From positions 98,710 to 162,709 of the forward strand of contig JAFPYX010000025.1 of the NCBI GenBank assembly GCA_017417585.1: DNA of 64,000 bases. The letters are read 5' to 3'. This document shows, piece after piece, positions 1-8,264 of this stretch. Each line of letters opens with the position of its first letter. Position 1 is the stretch's first letter. The translations under genes and the position numbers were made by a program. This DNA is from Victivallales bacterium. GTDB lineage: Bacteria > Verrucomicrobiota > Lentisphaeria > Oligosphaerales > Oligosphaeraceae. Below the pieces are notes generated by a model. It was not told the origin of the DNA. It did not search any database and saw only the letters and a program-made list of their open reading frames with translations.

Positions 1-544
1 CTTCGACCGCGACCGCGTGGATGAGGAACTCGCAGCAGTGTTCGCCCAACATCGCGAAGGTCTCGCGGGAGAGGCGCAGGCGCGTGGTGTGGGTCCATCG
101 GTCGCAGCAGACCGCGTACGAGCCATCCTCCAGCGGTCGGCAGGAGAGGTCGAGGACAAGACGTTCGCGCGGGACCGTCCGGGCGAGCAGCCTCAGTCGC
201 TCCGGCGAGAAATCTCCGTCGACAAAGAGATACGAGGTCACGATGACCTGCGCCGCGCCGGCGTCCAGCCACGATTGGGCGTTGGCGGGAGTGATTCCGC
301 CGCCGACCTGTAGGAAATCCGGGCGGGTGGCTAGCGCCTCGCGGGCGGCCTCCTCGTTGCCGGGGCCAAGCATGATGACGTGCGCTCCCGCAAGGCCGTC
401 CAAATAATATAGATTCGCATAGTACGACGGCGGTTCGGCGGCGACGAAGTTGGTGACCAGCCGCGCATCGTCATCACTCAGCGAGGAGCCGACAATCTGC
501 TTGACTCGGCCGCAGTGAAGATCGATGCAGGGACGGAAACGCAT
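1..544 (-). CDS. hisA: Phosphoribosylformimino-AICAR ribotide isomerase, eukaryote-type HisA (3' end cut by window)
   Basis: Step of histidine biosynthesis that isomerises ProFAR to PRFAR in a TIM barrel. About 181 N-terminal residues are visible; the gene runs off the left edge. The start is the ATG at 544-542, which opens with MRFRPCIDLHCGRVKQIVG. The segments VTNFVAAEPPSYYANLY, HVIMLGPGNEEAAREAL, FLQVGGGI, VIVTSYLF, LVLDLSCR and CEFLIHAVAVE follow in order. They match the yeast HIS6/eukaryotic form, which reads CIDLHNGEVKQIVGG, NFVSQHPSSYYAKLY, LGPNNDDAAREAL and LQVGGGI, and not the usual bacterial HisA. No other his gene is seen nearby. The start codon is preceded by 7-nt repeats rather than a Shine-Dalgarno. 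The assignment to the eukaryote-type subfamily is by recall of the yeast protein. Confidence 0.85.
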   Translation of the reverse strand, partial: MRFRPCIDLHCGRVKQIVGSSLSDDDARLVTNFVAAEPPSYYANLYYLDGLAGAHVIMLGPGNEEAAREALATRPDFLQVGGGITPANAQSWLDAGAAQVIVTSYLFVDGDFSPERLRLLARTVPRERLVLDLSCRPLEDGSYAVCCDRWTHTTRLRLSRETFAMLGEHCCEFLIHAVAVE

Positions 545-551
545 GTCGGTG

Positions 552-584
552 ATTCGTAATTCGCAATTCGTAATGCGTAATTGG
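552..584. repeat. Heptanucleotide repeat array before hisA
   Basis: Units ATTCGTA, ATTCGCA, ATTCGTA, ATGCGTA, then ATTGG read in exact 7-nt register on the plus strand. In the hisA direction the array ends 7 nt before the ATG. Confidence 0.85.
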
Positions 585-609
585 CCGTTGGCAGGGGAAC
601 AATCCTTCC

Positions 610-1344
610 TCAGCCTTTGAGTGGCAGCCAGTCGAGGACCTCCTGGATGTGGGTGTCCCAGAAAAGCCAGTCGTGGTTGCCGGGGGCGGAGATCCACTTG
701 ACGGCGAAGCCCAGTTTCTCCAGGTGCGCGTGGAGTTCCACACTCTGCTCGTGGAGCCAGTCTTCCGTGCCGGTCGCCATGAAGAGCGCCGGGGGCTCTT
801 TGCCGCTTTTGGCCAGCTCTTCCGCCCAGACGAAAGGGTCGTGCAGGGAGTCACGGAAGACCGGCGTGTCCGGAAAGTCCGCCGCATAGAGACCGGGGTG
901 GTTCTGCTGAAGCCAGTCCTGGATGAAGGCGCCGGAGAGCGCGGCGGCCGCGGCGTAGCGTTCCGGATGCTTGAAGGCGAGCTTGAGGGCCCCGTAGCCG
1001 CCCATCGAGAGTCCCGCCACGAAGGTGTTTGCGCGTCCCGTGGCCACCTGGAATGTGCGCTCGATGAAGGCGGGCAGCTCGTCACCGACGAAGTCCCAGT
1101 AGCGTGTCCCGTCCGTCATGTTGCAATAGAAGGACCGTCCGCCGCATGGCATCACGACCGCCAGGCCATGCGCGATGGCGTAGCGTTCGATGGAGGTTCG
1201 GCGCGTCCATCCGCTCTGGTCGTCGGAGAGTCCGTGCAGGAGATAGAGGACCGGCGGCGGGGTGTTCCCGTTGGGGAGGACAACCTCGATCGTCGTGTCC
1301 TGCCCCAGTGCGGCGGACGGGATTCGGCAGGTGACGGTTGCCAT
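610..1344 (-). CDS. Alpha/beta-hydrolase esterase of the esterase D / tributyrin esterase type
   Basis: Predicted cytoplasmic serine esterase of 244 residues. The oxyanion segment LYLLHGLSDD lies at residues 33-42. The nucleophile elbow GLSMGGYG lies at 111-118, with Ser113 as nucleophile. The likely acid is the Asp in GTEDWL and the base the His in GNHDW near the C-terminus, so the triad is complete. The length fits the S-formylglutathione hydrolase/EstA group; the natural substrate cannot be told. It starts 7 bp after the citrate synthase stop, so the two are probably co-transcribed. No signal peptide is seen. Confidence 0.85.
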   Translation of the reverse strand: MATVTCRIPSAALGQDTTIEVVLPNGNTPPPVLYLLHGLSDDQSGWTRRTSIERYAIAHGLAVVMPCGGRSFYCNMTDGTRYWDFVGDELPAFIERTFQVATGRANTFVAGLSMGGYGALKLAFKHPERYAAAAALSGAFIQDWLQQNHPGLYAADFPDTPVFRDSLHDPFVWAEELAKSGKEPPALFMATGTEDWLHEQSVELHAHLEKLGFAVKWISAPGNHDWLFWDTHIQEVLDWLPLKG

Positions 1345-1351
1345 GGGGACC

Positions 1352-2677
1352 TCAGTTCTTTTCGAGATGGGTATATGGGGAGACGCTCAGGGTTTCCGCG
1401 ACGGTGCGGCGGCTGGGGCCGACGTAGATCTGGCGCGGGCGCACGATGCGGTTCTCTGCATTGTCGCGTTGCTCCAGCCACTGGGCGATCCAGCCGGGCA
1501 GACGCCCGATGGCGAACATCACGGTGAACATGTTGATCGGGATGCCCATTGCGCGGTAGGAGAGCCCGGTGTAGAAGTCCACGTTCGGGTAGAGGTTGCG
1601 TTCCAGGAAGTATGCATCGTTCATGGCGCGCTCCTCGAGTTCCTGGGCGATTTCCAGCAGCGGGTCGGTTCGCGTCATGTGGGAAATGACCTGCTTGCAG
1701 ATTTTCTTCGCGACTCGTGCACGGGGGTCGTAGGTCTTGTAGACGCGGTGCCCGAAGCCGAAGAGCTTGAAGGGGTCCGCCTTGTCCTTCGCCTTCTCGA
1801 TGAGCGTGGCGGCGGAGAGACCCTGCTTAATCACGCTCTCCAGCATCTCGATCACGCGCTGGTTGGCGCCACCGTGGAGCGGCCCCCACAACGCGCAGAT
1901 GCCGGCGGAGATGGAGGCGTAGAGGTTCGCCCGCGAGGAGCCCACGGTCCTCACGACGGAGGTCGAGCAGTTCTGCTCGTGGTCCGCATGGAGGATCAGC
2001 AGCTGGTTCAAGGCATGGGTGATGACGGGGTCGGGCGAGAAGCCGTTCACCGGCGTGTGGAACATCATGTTCAGGAAGTTCTCGCAGTAGCGCAGGTCGC
2101 TGCGCGGATAGACGATGGGCTGGCCCATGTTCTTCTTGTAGGAGAAGGCCGCGATGGTGCGAAGCTTGGAGAGCAGCCGCGCCACCGTGATGTCGATTGC
2201 CTCCGTGGAGTCCAGCTCCAGCTCCGGGTAGAAGGTGGACAGGGAGACCACCATCGCCGAGAGGATCGCCATCGGGTGCGCATGGTCGGGATAGAGCGAG
2301 AAGAAGTTGCGCATGTCCTCGTGGAGCATCGAGTGCAGGTTCATCAGCTTGCTGAAGGCGTTGTACTCGCTCGGCGTGGGCAGGAAGCCGTGGACCAGGA
2401 GGTAGGCGACCTCCAGGAACGAACAGTGCTCGGTCAGGTCTTCGATGTCGTAGCCGCGGAAGCGCAAGATGCCATTTTCGCCATCGACATAGGTGATGTT
2501 GCTTTCACAGACGCCGGTGTTCACCATGCCGGGGTCGTAGGAGACCATGCCGGTCGTGGCACGCAGACGGCGGATGTCCAGGGCACGCTCGCCCTCGGTG
2601 CCCTCAAGCACCGGGAGTTCGTACTCCTTGCCGTCCAAACTCAGTTTGGCGCGCGCGATTTCTTTTGACATGGACAT
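1352..2677 (-). CDS. gltA: Citrate synthase, type II (GltA-like)
   Basis: Condenses acetyl-CoA and oxaloacetate to citrate at entry to the TCA cycle. At 441 residues it has the size of the hexameric Gram-negative enzyme. The N-terminal beta domain (FRGYDIEDLTE) is present, followed by LHADHEQNCSTS, WGPLHGGAN (catalytic His), FGHRVYKTYDPRA (His) and NVDFYTGLSYRAMGIP, whose Asp matches the third catalytic residue. The start is the ATG at 2677, with GGAGGA at 2684-2689, 6 nt upstream, on the minus strand. A second in-frame ATG two codons later is also possible. It is followed closely by the esterase gene. Confidence 0.97.
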   Translation of the reverse strand: MSMSKEIARAKLSLDGKEYELPVLEGTEGERALDIRRLRATTGMVSYDPGMVNTGVCESNITYVDGENGILRFRGYDIEDLTEHCSFLEVAYLLVHGFLPTPSEYNAFSKLMNLHSMLHEDMRNFFSLYPDHAHPMAILSAMVVSLSTFYPELELDSTEAIDITVARLLSKLRTIAAFSYKKNMGQPIVYPRSDLRYCENFLNMMFHTPVNGFSPDPVITHALNQLLILHADHEQNCSTSVVRTVGSSRANLYASISAGICALWGPLHGGANQRVIEMLESVIKQGLSAATLIEKAKDKADPFKLFGFGHRVYKTYDPRARVAKKICKQVISHMTRTDPLLEIAQELEERAMNDAYFLERNLYPNVDFYTGLSYRAMGIPINMFTVMFAIGRLPGWIAQWLEQRDNAENRIVRPRQIYVGPSRRTVAETLSVSPYTHLEKN

Positions 2678-2797
2678 GGGAAATCCTCCAAATACAAGTG
2701 GGCTACGGCGCGGCTAAGCGGCCGTGCGTGCGAAAAGCGCAAGCATATTAATATAACCGCTTTTGCGCACTCTGCAGGATTTCCGCAAGGCATAGCT

Positions 2798-3460
2798 TCA
2801 GCAACCATAGAGCATTACGCCGAACGTGATGCCCACCCAGTGGCAGACAGAGGCCGCCAGAACAAAGACATGCCAGACGGTGTGCATGTAGGGCACGCGG
2901 TCCATCACATAGAAGACCACCCCGAGGGTATAGGTGCCGCCGCCGATGAGAAGCATTACCCACCCCAGCGTGCCGATCCGGTAGTATAACGGCTTGATGA
3001 AGAAGATGACTTCCCAGCCCATCAGAAGCGTGACCGTGACCGCCAACCACTCCTTGCGCGGGCGCACCAGCACTTCGGTGAGGATGCCGATGACGGCCAG
3101 GGCCCAGTTGGTGCACAAGACCCAGCAGCCCACTTTCGTGTCGCGCAGCGTGACCAGGCAGAATGGCGTGTAGGAGCCGGCAATCAGCAAATAGATGGAG
3201 ATGTGGTCCATGATCTGGAAGGCGCCCTTCACACGCCAGGCGCTGGCCAGATGATAGAGCATCGACGAGTTGTAAAGCACAATCAGACACACGCCGTACA
3301 GCGCGGCGCTGACAATCTTGCGGGGGTCTCCCAGCTGTCCCGCCCTGACGCACATGAAGGTCAAGGCGAAGATGCCGAAGACCAGCCCTGCCAGATGCGT
3401 CCCGAAATTCGCCCACTCCTCGCCCGGCGTGCGATGGAAGTCGTCCGACCACATCTGCAT
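2798..3460 (-). CDS. Hemolysin III family (PAQR-like) integral membrane protein
   Basis: Seven-helix membrane protein of the HlyIII/YqfA/PAQR superfamily. Family marks are TPGEEWANFGTHLAG at the start of helix 1, SSMLYHLAS, QIMDHISIYLLIAGSYTPF (metal-site Ser/His/Asp region) and the terminal HTVWHVFVL...CHWVG histidines. From Met at 3460 the product is 220 residues, the usual family length. The frame stays open to a TTG at 3652, overlapping the glgB stop. That extra 64 residues has no family match and contains an AT-rich, promoter-like stretch (TATATTATAAG near 3614-3624) and repeated TTGTCCA strings, so I prefer the internal start. No Shine-Dalgarno supports any of the candidates. The biochemical role of bacterial members is uncertain. 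Confidence 0.85.
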   Translation of the reverse strand: MQMWSDDFHRTPGEEWANFGTHLAGLVFGIFALTFMCVRAGQLGDPRKIVSAALYGVCLIVLYNSSMLYHLASAWRVKGAFQIMDHISIYLLIAGSYTPFCLVTLRDTKVGCWVLCTNWALAVIGILTEVLVRPRKEWLAVTVTLLMGWEVIFFIKPLYYRIGTLGWVMLLIGGGTYTLGVVFYVMDRVPYMHTVWHVFVLAASVCHWVGITFGVMLYGC

Positions 3461-3648
3461 GGTTCGCACGATGTTCTGGAGTTGCTTGGCATGCAATTTG
3501 GCGACAGCAGAGGAGGTATGGGAGCGGATGGTTGAAGCGGAGGAATCAGAAACCATTGCGAAGAATTGTCCAAAAGTGTCCAGGGTTGTCCAATGCCAAT
3601 AAGTGGCATCCATACTTATAATATATTCCCGGAATACGGAGGCGTGGC

Positions 3649-5688
3649 TCAATTCAAGGCATCCACAGCCTTAAGGATCAACGCGGTCCGGGTGGGGAGA
3701 TAGAGCGAGAGGTGCGCAGGGCCGTCGGGAGTGTCGGTCAGCGCGTAGAAGCGCTGGTTGGCCTGGATACGGTTGAAGCCGTTGAAACGACTGGCGTCGG
3801 TGTCCAGCCGCAGGAGATATTCGGCGTTCGCGGGGATAGGATAATCCGTGAAGGACTTGACGGGATGGAAGTTGAAGACGAAGAGGAGCCCGCCGCGTCG
3901 GAAGGCGAGGACATGGTCGTCCTGATGGATTTTCACCAATTGTGGCGGTTCGTCGAAGAACTTCGGGTTTTCGCGGACGAGGGCGAGCATCTCTCGGTCG
4001 AAGCGTTCGAGCGCCTGGAAACGGAGGTTCGGGTCGTCGCAGAGGTCCCAACGTCGGCGGGCGTGGTCGTATGACCATCCGTTTCCGGCACGCGGAAGAT
4101 CCAGCCATTCGGGGTGGCCGAACTCGTTGCCGATGAAGTTTAGGTATCCGCCGCCGGCGGTTGCGATGGTGGCCAGCCGCGCAAGCTTGTGGAGGGCGAC
4201 GCCTCGCTCCACGGCGAGGTTTTGGCTCGCCAGGTGCATCGCGTCATACATTGCATTGCCGACGGCTCGGAAGAGGAAGGTCTGCCCCCCGACGATGGCC
4301 TGGTCGTGGCATTCGACATAGGAAATGGTCTTTTCTTCCGGCCTGCGGTTGGTCAGTTCGTACCAAAGGGTTCCGAGGTCCCACTTCTCGTCAGGGAGAT
4401 CGAGAAGTTTGAACCAGTAGTCGGTCACGCCCATGGCGAGCCGGTAGTCGAAACCCATCCCGCCGTCCGCGACGCCCATGCCAAGCCCGGGCATCCCCGA
4501 GACGTCTTCGGCGATCGTCCAGACGGTGCGTCCCGGCGCGTATTCGCACTGGTGGCAGAGTTCGTTGGCAAAGGTAAGGTAGGCCACGGAGTCCCAGTCC
4601 ACGTTGGGGGAGAAGTAGTGGTCGTAGCTGGTGAAGGCATGGTTGAGACCATGGTCGAAGTAGAGCATGCTGGTGACGCCGTCGAAGCGGAAGCCGTCCA
4701 CATGGAACTCCTCGATCCAGTACCGGCAGTTGGAGAGGAGGAATCGGAGGACCTGGGACTTGCTGTAGTCGAAGCAGTAGGAGTCCCAGGCGGGGTGGCT
4801 GCCGCGCGGGTCGTCGTGGAAGAACTGCCCGATGCGTCCGGAAAGCCGTGAAAGGCCCTCCAGCTCGTTGCGGACGCTGTGGGAGTGGACCAGGTCCATG
4901 ACCACGCGCAGGCCGAGGCCGTGCGCGGCGTCCACCAGCGCCTTGAATTCATCTGGGGTTCCGAAGAGGTCGCACGGTGCGAAGTAGTTGGCGACGTGGT
5001 AGCCGAAGGATGCGTAATAGGGATGCTGCGCAACCGCCATGAACTGCACGCAGGTATAGCCTCCCTCCGCGATGCGCGGGAGGACTTTCTCCTGGAACTC
5101 GCGGTAGGTCCCCACGCGCGGTTCCTGCTGGGCGATGCCGACATGGCTCTCGTAGATGAGCGGCTGCGAGGACGGCGTGAAGTCGTCGTGCCGCCACTGG
5201 TAGGGCTCGGGGGGTGCCCAGACGCGTGCGTTGAAGAGGCACGAGCCGTCCGGATGGTTTTCGCGGACCACGCTGGTGACGGCGCTGGGCAGGCGCCAGC
5301 CGCTTCCGCCGGACCACTCGACAAAGAGCTGGTAGGCCTGGCCGTGTTCCACCATCTGGGCGGGCACCTCGACCTCCCAGTCGCCGTTGCCGAGGGGATG
5401 GAGTTCAAACCAGGGCGACGACGACCAGTGGTTGAATTCGCCCAATAGCGTCGCGGCGGTGGCGTATGGGAGCCATTCGCGGAAAAGCCAGGTGCCGCGC
5501 GAGGTGCGGTGCAGGCCGTAATATTGATGCCAGTCCGCAATCTCGCGCAGGGTGGCGCGCCCTCCCAGCAGCTCTTCCCGTCGCTCGGCCACGAAGGCTT
5601 CGCGCTGGCGATAGTTCTCCAAGTAGGGCGCGAGATATTCGTCGCCCTGGAAGAGCTTGGGTAGAGATGCGTCAGCCGGGATGGGCAT
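3649..5688 (-). CDS. glgB: 1,4-alpha-glucan branching enzyme, eukaryote-like GH13_8 type
   Basis: Forms alpha-1,6 branches in glycogen. It is 679 residues from the ATG at 5688 (MPIPADASLPKLF). The open frame extends further upstream, but that part only reads the glycogen synthase gene out of frame. A CBM48 domain (GEFNHWSSSPWFELHPLGNG) precedes the GH13 barrel. Catalytic motifs are VDGFRFDGVTSMLYFDHG (nucleophile Asp), WTIAEDVSGMPGLGMGV (acid Glu) and SYVECHDQAIVGG (Asp). YESHVGIAQQEPRVGTY and the EDVSGMP signature resemble animal, yeast and plant branching enzymes (GH13_8) more than E. coli GlgB. It lies 25 bp downstream of glycogen synthase on the same strand, so it is probably in an operon with it. 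Confidence 0.93.
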   Translation of the reverse strand: MPIPADASLPKLFQGDEYLAPYLENYRQREAFVAERREELLGGRATLREIADWHQYYGLHRTSRGTWLFREWLPYATAATLLGEFNHWSSSPWFELHPLGNGDWEVEVPAQMVEHGQAYQLFVEWSGGSGWRLPSAVTSVVRENHPDGSCLFNARVWAPPEPYQWRHDDFTPSSQPLIYESHVGIAQQEPRVGTYREFQEKVLPRIAEGGYTCVQFMAVAQHPYYASFGYHVANYFAPCDLFGTPDEFKALVDAAHGLGLRVVMDLVHSHSVRNELEGLSRLSGRIGQFFHDDPRGSHPAWDSYCFDYSKSQVLRFLLSNCRYWIEEFHVDGFRFDGVTSMLYFDHGLNHAFTSYDHYFSPNVDWDSVAYLTFANELCHQCEYAPGRTVWTIAEDVSGMPGLGMGVADGGMGFDYRLAMGVTDYWFKLLDLPDEKWDLGTLWYELTNRRPEEKTISYVECHDQAIVGGQTFLFRAVGNAMYDAMHLASQNLAVERGVALHKLARLATIATAGGGYLNFIGNEFGHPEWLDLPRAGNGWSYDHARRRWDLCDDPNLRFQALERFDREMLALVRENPKFFDEPPQLVKIHQDDHVLAFRRGGLLFVFNFHPVKSFTDYPIPANAEYLLRLDTDASRFNGFNRIQANQRFYALTDTPDGPAHLSLYLPTRTALILKAVDALN

Positions 5689-5713
5689 GGAACCGGTGGA
5701 ACCGGGGTAGGGG

Positions 5714-7393
5714 TTATTGTTGTTCCGGGACGTCGTAGATCCAGTCCACGAGCTTCCGGTTGAGCATCTTCTCGTAGAGGTCGATGTACGCCTGGGCGGT
5801 CTGTCGGTGGTTGAAGCGCAACTTGGACTGCTCCATGATGCGGGCGATCTCCGCGTTTCGGATTTCGGCGGGGAGCGCGTAGAAGCGCATCGCCTCGTCG
5901 ATGCCCCACTGCAGCCCTGCGTCGTCGAAGATCTTGAAGACGAAGCCGTTGCCGGTGTGGTGCTCGAGGTCCAGGTGCTCCACGGTGTCGTGCAGTCCTC
6001 CGGTGTCATGCACGATGGGGAGGCTGCCGTAGATGGGGGCGATCATCTGGGGAAGTCCGCAGGGCTCGTAGAGCGAGGGCATCAGCACGAAGTCGGAGGC
6101 CGCGTAGCCCTGCTGCGAGAGCTTCTTGTCGAAGTCCAGCACCGCCACGAGGTTGTGGAAATGGTGCTGGTCTGCAATGGAGCGGAATACATGCTGGTAG
6201 GGTCCGTCGGCCACGAAGGCGAACTGGATCTGGCGGTCCCAGTATTTGTGGATGGTGTTGTAGAGGATGTCTGAGAGCAGCTGCGGCCCCTTCTGCACGG
6301 GATCCAGGCGCGACGGCCAGAAGAAGAGCGGCGCGTCGGGGTTGACCTGGAGGCCGACCTTCTGCTGGAAGGCGAGCTTGTTGCGGCGGCGCGCCTCCGG
6401 GGCGTCCTGGATGCCGTAGTGGCATTCCAGTGCGGGGGCGGTCTCGGGGTTGTCCTCGGGGTCCGGAGCGTTCAGGACGCCGAAGGCGACTCCGGCGTAG
6501 TACTTGTTGGCAATTTCGCTGCGGACGTATTCTGGCACGAACGGATGGTGCCCCTCGACGATTTCCTTCAGGAAGGTCGGGGAGACGGTGTTGATGAAGT
6601 GGCTGGCGAAGATGCCGCTGGTCAGGAAGTCCACGCGGTTGGTGGAACGGCTCTCCTCGTAGGAGTAGGGCGGCCGTTCGAAGTAGAGGTTTCGCCAGAA
6701 GAACGCCGCGTCGATTCCGGCGTTCTCGATCTGCTCCATCGTGGTCTTCTGGGTATGGATGTTGTGGACCGTGAAGAGGCTGGGGATGTGCATCCGGCGG
6801 GCGAAGGCGGGCACCAGGCCGGTCATCCAGTCGTTGCAGTGGATGAGGTCCGGCTGGATCTCGGGGATGGTGTGGTTGATCACCTCCCGCTGGAAGGCCA
6901 GCGAGATGTGGACCGAACGGTTGGGGTCTCCGGAATAGACCCGTTCGCGGTAGTTGAAGATGTAGTCCTTGGCGAAGTGGACGCGCTCCTGCGGCATCCG
7001 GGTGGTCAGCTGGGCGCGGCGGTGTTCGAAGTGGTCCAGCTTCTCCGGGTCGATGTGGTAGAGCCGCCGGTAGAAGGGCAGCGCCACATGGACGTCCGCG
7101 CCCATGTCGTAGAGCGCGGCCACCAGCGACGCCGACACGTCCGCCAGGCCGCCGGCCTTCGATGCGTAGGAGACATGGTGCTGGTTCGAAACATCATCGT
7201 ACTGGTTGGTGCCGTAGACATTGTTGATGATACTCTGCGGCAGGTACGTAATCTCCGGAGTGACCACCAGGATCTTCGGCTGGTTGTCGCGAACCTCATG
7301 CTCCGTCCGCAAAATCTGTACGGAACTGCCGGTGTCCAGCAATTCCTCGTCGCTCTTCACAGGAACCAGATTTGGACTTTTTTTAACAGCCAT
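5714..7393 (-). CDS. glgA: Glycogen synthase (GT5)
   Basis: Elongates alpha-1,4-glucan from a nucleotide sugar (family GT5, usually ADP-glucose). The 559-residue protein has a 40-residue N-terminal extension before KILVVTPEITYL. SKAGGLADV (residues ~78-86) is the KxGGL donor-binding motif. IHCNDWMTGLVPAF and SLFTVHNIHTQ are typical GT5 segments. The C-terminal domain has WPSRLDPVQKGPQLL and PSLYEPCGLPQMIAPIYGSLPIVHDTGGLHDTV, with the conserved ExxGL. It lies 15 bp downstream of a stand-alone CBM48 gene and upstream of glgB. Confidence 0.94.
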   Translation of the reverse strand: MAVKKSPNLVPVKSDEELLDTGSSVQILRTEHEVRDNQPKILVVTPEITYLPQSIINNVYGTNQYDDVSNQHHVSYASKAGGLADVSASLVAALYDMGADVHVALPFYRRLYHIDPEKLDHFEHRRAQLTTRMPQERVHFAKDYIFNYRERVYSGDPNRSVHISLAFQREVINHTIPEIQPDLIHCNDWMTGLVPAFARRMHIPSLFTVHNIHTQKTTMEQIENAGIDAAFFWRNLYFERPPYSYEESRSTNRVDFLTSGIFASHFINTVSPTFLKEIVEGHHPFVPEYVRSEIANKYYAGVAFGVLNAPDPEDNPETAPALECHYGIQDAPEARRRNKLAFQQKVGLQVNPDAPLFFWPSRLDPVQKGPQLLSDILYNTIHKYWDRQIQFAFVADGPYQHVFRSIADQHHFHNLVAVLDFDKKLSQQGYAASDFVLMPSLYEPCGLPQMIAPIYGSLPIVHDTGGLHDTVEHLDLEHHTGNGFVFKIFDDAGLQWGIDEAMRFYALPAEIRNAEIARIMEQSKLRFNHRQTAQAYIDLYEKMLNRKLVDWIYDVPEQQ

Positions 7394-7408
7394 AGACGAT
7401 AATGCCGA

Positions 7409-7825
7409 TTATTCGACAATCAGGACGTTGTTCCAGTCTCCCCGCTCATTGCAGGAACGGTTCTGGTTGGCGGGGTCGAGGATCCATTCCCCGTTGACAA
7501 CGAACTTGTATTCATGGCGTCCGGGGAGGACCAGGCAGCGGACGGTGTAGTTTCCGTCGTTTGCCGCGTCCAGGAGCTGCTTGGTCTCGGGATTCCATCC
7601 GTTGAAGTCACCGGCGAGGAAAACCCGCAGACCGGGTTCGCCCTGGTAGGTGAAACGCACGCGGTGTCCACGCGGCTTTCCAAGGTCGAAACCATGATAG
7701 CGCTTCGCTTTCGGGCGATTCTTGCTGCCGGGCTTGCGACCGCGGGATTTCGGGGTGCCATCCAGCTGGGCACGGACTTCCGGGCTGAGCTTGTCGAGCG
7801 AAATGGGGGTTCTTTCTTTTGCCAT
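7409..7825 (-). CDS. Stand-alone CBM48 / AMPK-type glycogen-binding domain protein
   Basis: A 138-residue protein. Residues 1-45 are basic and carry an AT-hook-like GRKPGSKNRPK. Residues ~52-138 form one CBM48 fold: RVRFTYQGEPGLRVFLAGDF, NGWNPETKQL, YTVRCLVLPGRHEYKFVVNG, WILDPANQNRSCNERGDWNN. This matches the glycogen-binding domain of AMPK beta and isoamylase N-termini. There is no catalytic domain. As first gene of the CBM48-glgA-glgB set it may target the enzymes to glycogen or sense glycogen; that role is inference. Confidence 0.85.
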   Translation of the reverse strand: MAKERTPISLDKLSPEVRAQLDGTPKSRGRKPGSKNRPKAKRYHGFDLGKPRGHRVRFTYQGEPGLRVFLAGDFNGWNPETKQLLDAANDGNYTVRCLVLPGRHEYKFVVNGEWILDPANQNRSCNERGDWNNVLIVE

Positions 7826-8264
7826 AATGGGTTATAAAAGTCTATGGGGTTTGCAAGAAAAATGTCGATAACGAGGCGGCGAATTTGAAGGGAAAAATGG
7901 GAAAATGCCTTAACGGTCTTATGGGGAGAAGAATGTACTCAATAAAAGGAAAGAGCCTTTAATGTAACACCATTTTTCGGTTTTTAAAGCCCACATTGTC
8001 AAGTTTTAGGTCTTTTCTGCGTAAAAATATATTGTCATTATCTCTTTGGGAAAATAAAAATATTGTTTTATTTTTCAGTTCCATGAGAAACCCCCGCGTC
8101 AAAGAGCGCTTTTGGGCGGTCTGCCAGTGCGGATGAGTTGGTGGCGAAGGAATAGAAGGGATATCGGGGATAAAAGGAATAGAGACCTCGGTGGCGAAGG
8201 GATAGGAGGGATATTGGGTCCGCGGGAGCACGCCTTACATGTCCCCGCGGCCTCGCGGACTTGG
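7826..8264. other. Gene-free intergenic region with AT-rich segment and direct repeat
   Basis: No credible gene. Positions 7830-8090 are distinctly AT-rich and probably hold the promoter of the CBM48-glgA-glgB set; I could not fix one pair of boxes. A 29-bp direct repeat lies at 8140-8168 and 8190-8218 (three mismatches, 50-bp period), built from degenerate 9-nt units such as AAGGAATAG and AAGGGATAT. A GC-rich inverted segment follows at about 8221-8255. Confidence 0.6.

Noticed and set aside
5689..6009. N-terminal extension of the branching enzyme to 786 residues
   Set aside because: The added residues are the glycogen synthase 3' end read out of frame (Ser/Thr/Arg-rich), and the family start fits the ATG at 5688.
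7959..8231. 90-residue minus-strand ORF
   Set aside because: Pro/Ser-rich translation of the 9-nt repeat region and AT-rich DNA, with no start signal or similarity.
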